Shown here: in pieces, positions 55,601-64,000 of the stretch | How positions within the stretch are numbered: the stretch's first letter is position 1 | How the letters are laid out: each line of letters starts with the position of its first letter | Assembly: GCF_943734655.1 (NCBI RefSeq) | Contig: NC_071354.1 | Location: forward strand, 230,262,397-230,326,396 | Source of the DNA: Sabethes cyaneus | Taxonomy: Eukaryota > Arthropoda > Insecta > Diptera > Culicidae | Length of the DNA: 64,000 bases | Direction of reading: 5' to 3' | The notes under the pieces: model-generated | The model's database searches: none | Seen by the model: only the letters and a program-made list of their open reading frames with translations | Told to the model about the DNA's origin: nothing | Made by a program: the position numbers and the translations under genes

Positions 55601-56295
55601 ACGGGCGGAGTACCGCCTTCCCCCCATTCAAAAACAATGTGTTTATGGTCAGAGAGTGAAGTTTCGTCTGAAACGTGCCAGTTCCGTATTTTTACCGAGA
55701 TTACAGAGCTACACAGTGTTAGATCTAAAACTTCTTCCCTGATTGCATTTGAAAACGTAGGTTTATTACCCAAATTACATATGTCTATGTTGTTATGTGA
55801 CAAATATTCAAGAAGATTCTCACCTCTAGTATTAATGTCGGTACTGCCCCACACGGTATGATGTGCATTCGCGTCACATGCAATGATGAAGGACCTGTTG
55901 ACTTCCCGGCAATATCTGATGAACGACGCGATCTCAGGAGGAGGCACCTCTGGGACATCACCCGGAAAGTACGCTGAAGCCATTATGACCTCTGTCTTTC
56001 CCCTGGTGGTTGGTACCTCAACCATGACCGCAACGATGTCACGTTTAATGAATTCTGTAATGGAATAGCATTTTAGTGTATCTTTAACGAGAATTGCAGT
56101 TCGGGGTGAGCTTTGATTCTCGTCGTAGAATAACTTACATGTTTGTGTATGAATACCAAGTATTATTCCTTTATTTGACCATGGCTCTTGCAACAACGCC
56201 ATGTCCACTCCCTCCTTTCCGAACCTCCTGCTTAGGATCGCCGAAGCGCCTCTAGCATGATGGAGGTTCGCCTGAAGGAATTTAATTGGTTTCAT
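52671..56295 (-). pseudogene. LOA ORF2: endonuclease, reverse transcriptase, RNase H; one frameshift
   Basis: The preferred start is the ATG at 56295 (MKPIKFLQANLHH), because it lies within ORF1's last codons (ATGAAACCAATTAA). An in-frame ATG also exists at 56415. Endonuclease: QANLHHARGA, LLQEPW, IIACDANAHHTVW, VLDLTLC and SDHKHIVFEW, all catalytic residues kept. A shift near 55195-55220 ends the first frame at 55192. RT (55223-53600): RPISLSSVLLKTMEK, FQYAYRAGSSTV, FLDIEGAFDN, GCPQGGVLSPLMW, GFADDLVIMV. RNase H: FFTDGSKIGSKTGAG, QAEIFAIIE, IFSDSQAALKAI and WVPGHCGIEGNEIADELA. The tail knuckle is CRFG...SEHLLCSC, with one Cys replaced. ORF2 makes and integrates the DNA copy by target-primed synthesis. 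Confidence 0.88.
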
Positions 56296-57685
56296 TGTTT
56301 TTGGGTTTCTCGCTCCTCGTTTCGTTAGGCGGAGCGGTGGACCCAGAATGCAATTCTCGGGTGGAATTGTCGCGTTTAATAATTTGCCGTTTCTCGTTTG
56401 TCCAAACTCGCTCATCTGTTTGCCTGGAACTACTAGCTAACGCCTCCGATTTGGCTCGGCTTGGTCCCGCACTCGAGTCATTTGGTCTTTTTTGCTTGGG
56501 CTTGTCTTCTCGGCTATTTTCGATTCGCCGCTGGTCCTGACTTATCTTCCTCAGCTGCGTTTCTCCAAAACGGAAGTTGAGGATAAAGTTACGCTCCAAT
56601 AAAATTTTTAGCGATGCTTCATCCAAGTGCAGCTTCCATTCTGCATGATGGTTCGGGTTAGTACGCTTAATGATCTTCCAGCCCGTTGTGCTTATTCCGT
56701 CGTTTTGACTCTCTATGAGTCCTTTAAGCCGCTCGTCGCTGTAATCTGCGCTTAGCGGGAAGAACGCGTGGAACATATCTGGACGAGGTATGTTTTTTTC
56801 ATCCACAGCAATCAGTTCAGCGTTCTCCCAGGGGGTAAGAGACCGAGTCACATCCTTCAGCCATATAGCAGTTTCTTGATCCTTACAGGATAGGACTAAG
56901 TAACCACTCTTATAACTACATTTTGCAAACTTCGGTTTTACCGTCGCGTGTCTTTGGTCTTCAATTTTCAGAAGCAATGCATTTTGTACGGCATCCATAT
57001 TTGCCGTTGACATCTGTTTACTAGGATAGCCGTTTAGGATTATCCCTACCTTTACCGTGCTAACTACATCCCTGAAGGAGCGACCGGGAGAGTTAAAGTC
57101 GGCTGACAAACTTTTAGGTCGCTTTTGGGCGCCTCCAGCTTTTCTAGCTTCCTTATCACTCTGATCACACTCCATTCTAGACGTGGTTGCTTGGTTACAG
57201 GGTAACCCAGCGCGTTGCGAAGGACATAGGTGAGGTCTAGTCCTTTTAGCGTTGGGTTTCTCTCCACTACTTCCTAGATCACCGTCTCTTGAACGTTTGG
57301 CAGCGTTCGGAGTGTCCGGAACACCGTCAGAAAATATTTTCATCCGAGCTTCCTGTTTAGAAAGCCCAGACTGCAATAATTTCTTCATTTTGTTCCTTTC
57401 GCTCTTTGACAGTTGCCTACGCCATTTCTTTATTAATCGGTTCTTTTCAGATGGCCCACTTTCCTCTTGTCCTACTGTAATCGGCCCTATAGTGACATTG
57501 ATTTCGTCATCGCTTTCACTACCAGACGGATTAACACGTTTTGGGGTGTTTAGGATTGAGGAAGAGCAAGATTGGCCATCCGAGCCGTTATCTCTTAGCA
57601 ATTGGCTCTCTAGTGATTCCTCAATTGCCAAGATTTCTTCCGTCTCCATTTTCTCCAAATTCTCCGACTTGGGTCCCTTATTCAT
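56282..57685 (-). CDS. LOA ORF1 RNA-binding-type protein
   Basis: An intact 467-residue frame from the ATG at 57685. The N-terminal 80 residues are acidic and Ser-rich. Residues about 85-160 are Lys/Arg-rich (KKWRRQLSKSERNKMKKL, a likely nucleic-acid contact or nuclear-entry region). Residues about 200-375 form the best-ordered part (FRDVVSTVKVGIILNGYP, AELIAVDEKNIPRPDMFHAFFP, WKLHLDEASLKILLERNFIL), resembling the conserved domain of LOA/R1-type ORF1 proteins. The last 90 residues are Lys/Ser-rich. No CCHC knuckles were seen. Its job is presumably to package element RNA. The stop overlaps the ORF2 start by 14 nt. Confidence 0.8.
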   Translation of the reverse strand: MNKGPKSENLEKMETEEILAIEESLESQLLRDNGSDGQSCSSSILNTPKRVNPSGSESDDEINVTIGPITVGQEESGPSEKNRLIKKWRRQLSKSERNKMKKLLQSGLSKQEARMKIFSDGVPDTPNAAKRSRDGDLGSSGEKPNAKRTRPHLCPSQRAGLPCNQATTSRMECDQSDKEARKAGGAQKRPKSLSADFNSPGRSFRDVVSTVKVGIILNGYPSKQMSTANMDAVQNALLLKIEDQRHATVKPKFAKCSYKSGYLVLSCKDQETAIWLKDVTRSLTPWENAELIAVDEKNIPRPDMFHAFFPLSADYSDERLKGLIESQNDGISTTGWKIIKRTNPNHHAEWKLHLDEASLKILLERNFILNFRFGETQLRKISQDQRRIENSREDKPKQKRPNDSSAGPSRAKSEALASSSRQTDERVWTNEKRQIIKRDNSTRELHSGSTAPPNETRSEKPKNNETN

Positions 57686-58502
57686 TTTATTTCACCTATT
57701 AATTTCAGAACGTGTCTGTAAAGCTGAAAAAAAAAATAATAATATTGGTATCCAGACATAATGAAAATGTCAATAAAGCGCACAAAAATGGGGATTATTA
57801 ACTATTTTCATTATGCGATTTGAGAACACTTAAGCATTAGATTTATCTGTAAGAGAAAAGGTCTGAATATGCATGTTCAACAGTAGAGAAAAAAATAAAT
57901 AAATAAATAAATAATTATAAATAAACTAATAGGATATGATATAAATAAGTTGCTAATATAATATATGGACAATAAAACAATAAATAAATTTAATTATAAA
58001 TGTATATGTGATTGCATTAAGAAAAATAAATTGAAATAAAATAATCAACTAAAATAGAAATATATTTATATTTAAAGTTGCGGTTCTGGGAATACCGTAC
58101 CCAAAATATAATATACTTTGAATATCCTTTCAGTAATTTCCTTTGCAATGAACTTGGCAGCACAGTTTGTTGCGTGTCCACACACTTTTAGATATCAGAG
58201 TTTATTTACAGCGGTACACACTGCAGATTTTGTAGCAGCGGCACGCGCTTTGCTACAACCTTTTGTCTGCCTTCTAATGAATACTCCACTATTTACGGAG
58301 GCAGAAATATCACTTATTTTCACTTTTATACACTGTTACCTACCTGCACACAAAAACTATGCTTGCAGTAGCGGTAAAAAAACCTTTAGCACTAGCACTC
58401 GGCACTCAAAAACTTTGTTTTCGCACAAAAAAAAACAATTTTCCGAGAGCACAAAAATGCTATGTTGCGTACCGGTAACAGTGTTCCCAAAAAACTTTTT
58501 CG
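57686..58502 (-). promoter_or_regulatory. LOA 5' UTR, presumed internal promoter
   Basis: The element begins CGAAAAAGTTTTTTGGG next to the target duplication. Non-LTR elements of this kind carry an internal promoter near their 5' end. No specific core motif was identified. The half near ORF1 is very AT-rich (57880-58080). Confidence 0.5.
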
Positions 58503-58859
58503 TGCTAGCATTACTCCCCATGTTTATAAAGCTCTGCCGGTAGGCGGTTAATTTCCGTTCCGCCTCCTTCAGCGACTTCGCCATCGAGGTGTTTATCGAA
58601 AAAACTGCTTCCATCTGTCGACCACCTTGCGCTCGTTTGTGATTAGATTCCCTCCCTCGTCCCTACACATGTCAGGTTTTGGTGTGTAGCCCTTCCGAGT
58701 TTGGTTCACCTTCTCATAAAATTCTGCCCCAACCGTCTTCGAGGTTTGAAGCACCTAACTCCTCAGAAGAAGGCAGTGCCTCATTCAGTTAGATAATTTA
58801 TTTTGGCAATTACTTAACAATGAAAGCATGGGTAGTTTAAAATACATATTTATTATTTT

Positions 58860-59990
58860 CCTCCCAGTAAAGTAGATATCAAATGCCCCTATTGTTTAGC
58901 CAGATAAAATAAACTGGTTCAATGTGTCATTAGCCATTGGCCATTTTCCGGAAATCTGGAAAATCTCGCACATCACTCCCATACATCAGAAAGGGGCTAG
59001 AGACGATGTGGAAAATTATCGTGGAGTTACTATCCAATCAGCTATTCCGAAGCTTTCGGCATTCGTGGCTCGTTGTACAACTGGTTACAATCTTATCTCA
59101 AGTGTAGAGTACAACTTGTAATAATTCGTGGCTACAAATCTCGTTCGTTTACTGTGCACTCAGGAGTACCACAAGGCAGTCACTTAGGACCACTGCTATT
59201 CGTGCTTCTGATGAACAAATTGCCATATGTTATCTCCCATGCAACTATGCTGATTTATGCAGATGATGTGAAAATCTTGTTTTCAATCAAATCTATTGAT
59301 GATTGCATGAAATTACAGCTCGACTTAGGTCATGCGGAAACGTTCTGCGTAAACCGTGCATTGAAAGTAAACACGAATAAGTGGTCTGTTATGACTTTCA
59401 CCAGAAAAGCTACTCCTGTGAACTTTGATTACGCATACCGAGGCAATGTTATTCCGCGAGTTGAATTTATCCGTGACCTGGGGGTAACTTTTGGTCGCTC
59501 GCTATCCTTCAATAGGCACATTGACAATGTCATCAATGAGAGTCTGAAACTTTACGCACTTGTCCGAAGATTTAACCGTGATCTCGATGACTCGCATGCA
59601 GTACTAGCGACCTACAAAGGCCTCGTTAGAAGCAAGTTCGATTTCGCTAGCGTTATTTGGCGCCCGCGGTATATAACGCACATACACCGTATCGAAGGGA
59701 TTCAGAAGAGATTTGTAAGATTCGCTTATTGATTGATTTTGACTGATTGATTGATTGATATTTAATGAGAGTGCAGTCACGCACCGACGACATAGGATTT
59801 TTGACCCACCTTTTAGGTCTAGAAATTACTCACAGCACGAACCGACTTTCCGATTCATGAACGCCTTCAATGCATTGCAACATATTATTACCATTGGCAT
59901 GAGCTCGGATGTAATAAGACATAGACTCAGTTTATACTTAAGAGGACAATTACGATAAATCTAAAACTTTTAATTTTAGGACAATTGTAA
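58860..59990 (+). pseudogene. Jockey/CR1-like reverse transcriptase fragment
   Basis: The + strand has VSLAIGHFPEIWKISHITPIHQKG, NYRGVTIQSAIPKL, then a deletion joining directly to LYNWLQSYLKCRVQ. These are followed by SGVPQGSHLGPLLF, LIYADDVKILF, IRDLGVTFGRSLSFNRHI, FDFASVIWRPRY and IEGIQKRFVRFAY. A TGAT/ATTG microsatellite (59729-59762) interrupts the C-terminal part, which resumes to a stop at 59958. The YADD box is intact. The palm start (D..AFD) is lost in the deletion near 59055-59075. A short A/T-rich 3' end follows. Confidence 0.8.
59729..59762. repeat. TGAT microsatellite inside the RT relic
   Basis: TTGATTGATTTTGACTGATTGATTGATTGATA interrupts the reading frame. Confidence 0.8.
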
Positions 59991-60022
59991 TTTTGTGCGT
60001 GTTGAAATTTATTTATTTGTAA

Positions 60023-61100
60023 CTAGCTGACCCGACAAACTTCGTATTGCCACAAATTAACCTGTGTTGTACATACAGCATGAATCTCGGATGATCTTTG
60101 TCACAATCTCGAGTTTTGCAAACCTCACAGTGGGCGGTGCTTCCGACGGCGGGTCACCGGCAACACTCGCGACCGGCTCGTCCTGAAGGGTCTAGTGTTA
60201 CTATAGATAGTTTTTGTGGTCTTGTTGTTGATTAATGTTTTATGGAAGAGTCGCGAATTTCTCAAGTTGGATTAGTTTTTGAGTTTCGCAAAAATTTCTG
60301 TTTTATTTGTATGAGAGTCCATATCCCCCTACCACAGAGGTGAGAGGTCTCTAACTATCATAAAATAAATTCAAGACTCAAAAATCTCCTACATGCTAAA
60401 TTTGGTTCCATTGGCTTGATGAGTACTCAAATTATAAGGAAATTTGTATTTCATTTGTATGGGAACCCCCCCCTCCTAAAAAGGTAAGAAGTCCTAATTC
60501 ATCATGGAAAAAATGATTGTTTGAAAATATTTTTGCCTCCAAAAACACCTACACGCCAAATTTGGTTCTATTTGCTTGATTAGTTCTCGAGTTATGAGGA
60601 AATTTGTATTTCATTTGATAGGAGCCCCCCCCCCCCCTCCTAAAGTGGGGAGAGGTCCTAATTCATCATAGAAAAAATTCTTGCCTCCAAAAACACCTAC
60701 ATGCCAAATTTGGTTCCATTTGCTTGATTAGTTCTCGAGTTATAAGGAAATTTGTATGGAAGCCCCCCTCTTAAAGGGGGGAGGAGTTATAATTTCCCTT
60801 ATAAAGAGGGAAGGGGTCTCAATTTACCATAGAATAAATTCTTGTCACCGAAAACACCCACATGCCAAATTTTGTTCTATTTGCTTGATAGGTTCTCGAG
60901 TTATACTGAAATTTGTGTTTCATTTGTATGGGAGCCCCCCCTCTTAGTGGGGGGAGGAGTTTCTAACCATCACTAAAACCTTTCCTGGCCCCAAAAAACC
61001 TCTACATGCATATTTTCATGCCGATTGGTTCATTAGTTTTCGATTCTATAAAAACATACGGACAGACAGACAGACAGAAATCCTTTTTTATAGGTATAGA
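60023..61100 (-). mobile_element. Non-autonomous Helitron-like element D (family 1)
   Basis: The minus strand starts TCTATACCTATAAAAAAGG and ends GTCGGGTCAGCTAG, flanked by A and T like copies A and C. The inside has only about five minisatellite units against about ten to thirteen in A and C. The subterminal GCGGTGCTTCCGACGGCGGG region is shared. It follows immediately after the Jockey-like fragment's 3' end. Confidence 0.82.
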
Positions 61101-61445
61101 TTTACTTTTCAAATTGAATTTAAAAATATTTGGCAGCACTGGTGCCCAAAAATGACATCTTTTTCGGATTCCTGGGTAATTTCCTTTAAAAATGTGAAAA
61201 TAATGTCTTTTTAAACCTAATATTTCCGGAGATATAAGCAAAAGAAAATAAGAGGTTTTGACAAAAACCGGTATTTTCCTTAAAAATTAAGGTGCTCCCA
61301 TCAATCGAAGGAATGTCTGATCGGCACCAAACTTTGGAGTTTTACTTTCTGACCGAAAACAAACAATCTGGCAAAATTTGGTTCAAATTCGTGAAGGTCG
61401 ATTACACGGGTCCCGGACACTTCGCGTGGAATGACCCATAGTAAT
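61101..61445. repeat. Dispersed repeat of unknown class
   Basis: The segment GATATAAGCAAAAGAAAAT...GGTGCTCCCATCAATC...ACGGGTCCCGGACAC partly matches 41936-42060. No terminal repeats or coding potential were identified. Confidence 0.35.
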
Positions 61446-64000
61446 AATGTTTATAGTTCCACAGTAAATATGATTGTACATTGTTTGATTCAATGCGAAC
61501 ATAACACTGGTAAAGGTGGAGTGCGAGAAAAGAAACATTTTCGGCTTTCGACCGACTTGATGGGTGGCACGCATGCTTTCCTTACCCACTATCGCTCGTT
61601 TGGATTCAAACCTAAGGGATAGCCCCCCATATGATTCGGGAATCGTAGGATATCGATTAATCAGTTGTTAGCTTGCGAGAGGTTAATGCTTCAATAAAAG
61701 ATTCGATTTTTTTAACTATAAAAAACTTCTTCAGTAAAGCTTTATAATTGTTAGAAATTGAGAAATTATCTGCGACTTTTCGTCGAAAGCAAAATTTTGA
61801 AAATAATTAGTTCTATCAACATTATTCGCCTTCCTGGTTATACTGCAAAAACATAATCAAAAACTTCGAAACGTATCGCAACTAATTTGGATTGAAAAAT
61901 AACTCTTTTTTCGACCTTTATTTTCTCTGTTATCCAGCATTAGTTGCCAAGTATAAATCCAAATATGTACACCTATATGTAGGTAAATGCCACTCACAAC
62001 CGTGGCCACAACTTTAGCGCACCGAAATTTCCGCAGTGGTAAATCACCGCTCGACGAAACATTTCATCCGATTTCAGTTCCCAAAAGTGTCGCAAAGCAA
62101 ACTAAGTACCGACGGTACCTACAGACAAATAAATATTTATGATCAACGTGTGTGTCCGCTTTCAAGCACACAAAACAAGACAATGACCATCGCCGCCGTC
62201 GTCGCAGTCGTGGTCGGTACAGGAAGGGTTGTAGTGGTTTTCCGCACGGCACGGCACGGCGATCAGCTGTTGCCACGTGCCAGCACCGAATATGCTGCCG
62301 TTTTATTGAAATATCTAAACAATTTCTCCCTTTTTCCTTCTTTTGTCGGTATACGGATTGTTTAGTGTCATGCCAAGTGTATATAAAAACTTGCTACATT
62401 TATACGTTAAAATCTGCATTGTAGAAATTAGTTTCACCCTCCGAGGGTCCTGCGGGACGGGGGGTTTTCGGGTCGCTTATCGCGAGCGGCACTTGCGCCG
62501 CGCTTCGAACGGAAACGATTGCAGTTTTTTTCTTCTTTATTTTCAGCTATATGTGCCCTTTAAGTTAAAGATTGTCGTTTATATCGGAGCTTTCTTTCTG
62601 TAGCCGGCTTGCTCACGGTAACATATTTGCACGCGGTTATTTGTTTTCGTTTGCTTCATTTGCTTCATTAGCGGGAATGCCCGAATCCACGTGTTTTGAT
62701 TTATGACCACCGCCGTACCGTGCCGGGCTCGGGAGATTTGATAGTTTTTTTCCACCTGCTCGTCGGCCCTGGCAGAGCAGCGCAGTACGTGCTCTCTCTG
62801 TGTGGAGGCGGGTGGTACTCGGTTAGAGATGGTGGCGGTAGTGGGGGAATAGGCTAAACAACTACTTCCGGAAACGAATTTATACCGGTTTGGTGTTTTG
62901 CTGCAGAGATTTCGGGTTCAGGTACGTAATAGGTTTGGTTTGGCGTTTCGACTCGAATACATTGCCTGGTGAAAGAGAAATGTGGCCTATTAACCTTATT
63001 TTTATGACTGGCAGACATTCAGTAGGTACAGTACGTGACATGTTTACTGGGAATAACTGTCACAAATTTGGCAGTCACAGACTCGACTGCGGGAAATGGG
63101 AAACAGGAAGGTAGAGCAGTTAGGTTTTTTTCAAGAGTTTTGCTGATACAAGTTACGTAAGGATTGCAAGGAATTTTCAAAGGCACTAAAGTTTAAAATC
63201 AATAAAAATTGGATTGTACGCAGAATTTAAAATTTGTATTGCTAGAACATACTCGTTCTTATTCACTAGTTTATCTATAGGTAAGGGCAACCTGGAGCAC
63301 GTGACACACCTTCTGTTTGAAGATTGATGTCATCACGTAATGTTGCCCTGTGTTTCATTAAACCATAGTTCTCTGTTTATAGGTTAAAAATCTATGAGTT
63401 AAAAAATATGTCTACTAAAACGGTTTTTTTTTCAAAACCTAAACTGGGTACAAATGTAGTTTGGAACTGTTCAAAAATAACAGTATAATTTGGCTTGAAA
63501 TGTTTTGCCATGTTATGAAATTTGGTACAATTTTTTGACTTGAAAATAATATTTAGAACATCCGTGCTCTTCAATTTTCCCAGAAAACTGTTAAAGAAAT
63601 GTTCCAATTTTTTCGAACATTATTTCGTTTGGAACAAATGTGCCAATTTCGAACATTACTTATTTCGGTGACCAATACCTGCAATCCAAGGGCCTGGGAG
63701 TAGAAACTGAGTTCATATCCGGTAATAATTGACTCCCATTATAGCTTGGTTCGATCAGCCGGTCCCCCAGCTTGGATAAACAGGAACAGTTCCCCTTCAC
63801 TTCTTGTCCCAATCTGTTTGGATGCTATAAACACCTTTGATCATTAGTTGCTTCTATCGTTCCCTCCGTGGATTGTTATGAACAATTAATTAAATGCCAT
63901 ACCTCATGATTAAGAAAAAACATTAGGTTAGTTTAAAGAAAATTATTCAACAAATTCGTCAAAAAACTGTAAGCGCTGCCAACTCTGCGCCCTTCTTTCA
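61446..64000. other. Intronic stretch to window end, no gene seen
   Basis: Unique-looking. The 62000-63100 part is GC-richer, with short GCC/GTC triplet patches near 62190. No ERG PAS-domain exon or other coding signature was recognised, so the intron apparently runs past the window. Confidence 0.45.

Larger units (their letters stand above)
52560..58502 (-). mobile_element. Nearly intact LOA-clade non-LTR retrotransposon
   Basis: The 5.94-kb element is flanked by a perfect 10-bp target duplication, TGCTAGCATT, at 52550-52559 and 58503-58512. It has an 817-bp 5' UTR (58502-57686), ORF1 (57685-56282), ORF2 (56295-52671) overlapping the end of ORF1, a short 3' UTR and a 14-base poly(A) (52560-52573 as T on the + strand). 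RNase H after the RT, with LDIEGAFDN in the palm, identifies the LOA group. One frameshift between endonuclease and RT is the only clear lesion, so the insertion is young. Confidence 0.9.
51567..58793 (-). mobile_element. RTE-clade retrotransposon, copy 2, split by an LOA element
   Basis: The upstream part (58793-58513) matches copy 1 closely (the ACTGCCTTCTTCTGAGGAG and GGAGGGAATCTAATCAC regions). The downstream part (52549-51567) holds the RT. The LOA element lies between. The 5' end is truncated at about 58793. An internal deletion joins GGTTGGGGCA to TTTTATGAGAAGG, and another removes sequence between RT and C-terminal regions near 51850. The GAA tail seen in copy 1 is absent. Confidence 0.8.

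Noticed and set aside
62890..63114. Possible downstream ERG exon
   Set aside because: The translation shows no PAS-domain or channel motif.

Overview
The window looks like dipteran, most likely mosquito, nuclear DNA. Reasons: an insect-type 5' UTR and a split first coding exon; non-LTR retrotransposons of the RTE, LOA, R1 and CR1/Jockey groups; degenerate IS630-Tc1-mariner transposases of a kind described from mosquitoes; and piggyBac-type and Helitron-type non-autonomous elements. The species cannot be named from the sequence alone. No bacterial-style gene, operon, tRNA gene, rRNA gene or CRISPR array was found.

Only one host gene is supported. A 76-nt coding exon on the + strand (22337-22412) encodes the N-terminal cap of an ERG-type (KCNH2/seizure) voltage-gated potassium channel. 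It ends in a phase-1 GTAAGT donor at the position known for vertebrate ERG genes. About 0.8 kb of 5' leader lies upstream. No second channel exon was recognised to the right, so positions 22413-64000 probably form part of a very large first coding intron.

Layout. Positions 1-20000 (upstream of the gene) hold simple-sequence arrays (a pentanucleotide array at 5.8-6.6 kb and a heptanucleotide array at 15.8-16.3 kb). They also hold a TTAA-flanked piggyBac-like MITE (7146-8360), tRNA-like SINE or foldback units, a degenerate Jockey-like fragment, a small Helitron (14490-15036) and two head-to-tail Helitron-like elements (16581-20064). The ERG leader and exon follow (about 21500-22412). The intron then holds a near-perfect 1.3-kb CCCTAG array (23.47-24.77 kb) and a 1.4-kb degenerate short-motif minisatellite (24.96-26.37 kb). 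Next come a mariner-type relic, an almost complete CR1-like element with a PHD-finger ORF1 (about 27.4-32.2 kb), an LTR-element integrase scrap and a Jockey-like fragment. After these comes an RTE element split by a Helitron (37244-39600) and by a 108-bp MITE (40375-40482). Further right are more RTE, Tc1-type, LOA-type and R1-type relics. A second RTE element is split by a nearly intact LOA element (52560-58502) with a 10-bp target duplication. A Jockey-like fragment and a fourth Helitron copy (60023-61100) complete the series. GC-richer, apparently single-copy islands (12-13.3, 33.4-35.3, 42.3-45.2, 49.9-51.2 and 62-63.1 kb) separate the transposon clusters and are the best places to look for regulatory sequence.

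Nesting gives relative ages: the RTE copies are older than the Helitron, MITE and LOA insertions they carry. The Helitron in the RTE element has a readable empty site (A|T, no duplication). The most unusual items are this Helitron family with its tandem CTAG|TC junction, the telomere-like CCCTAG array, a hammerhead-ribozyme-like motif on the minus strand near 43.03 kb, and the palindrome-bearing piggyBac-like MITE.
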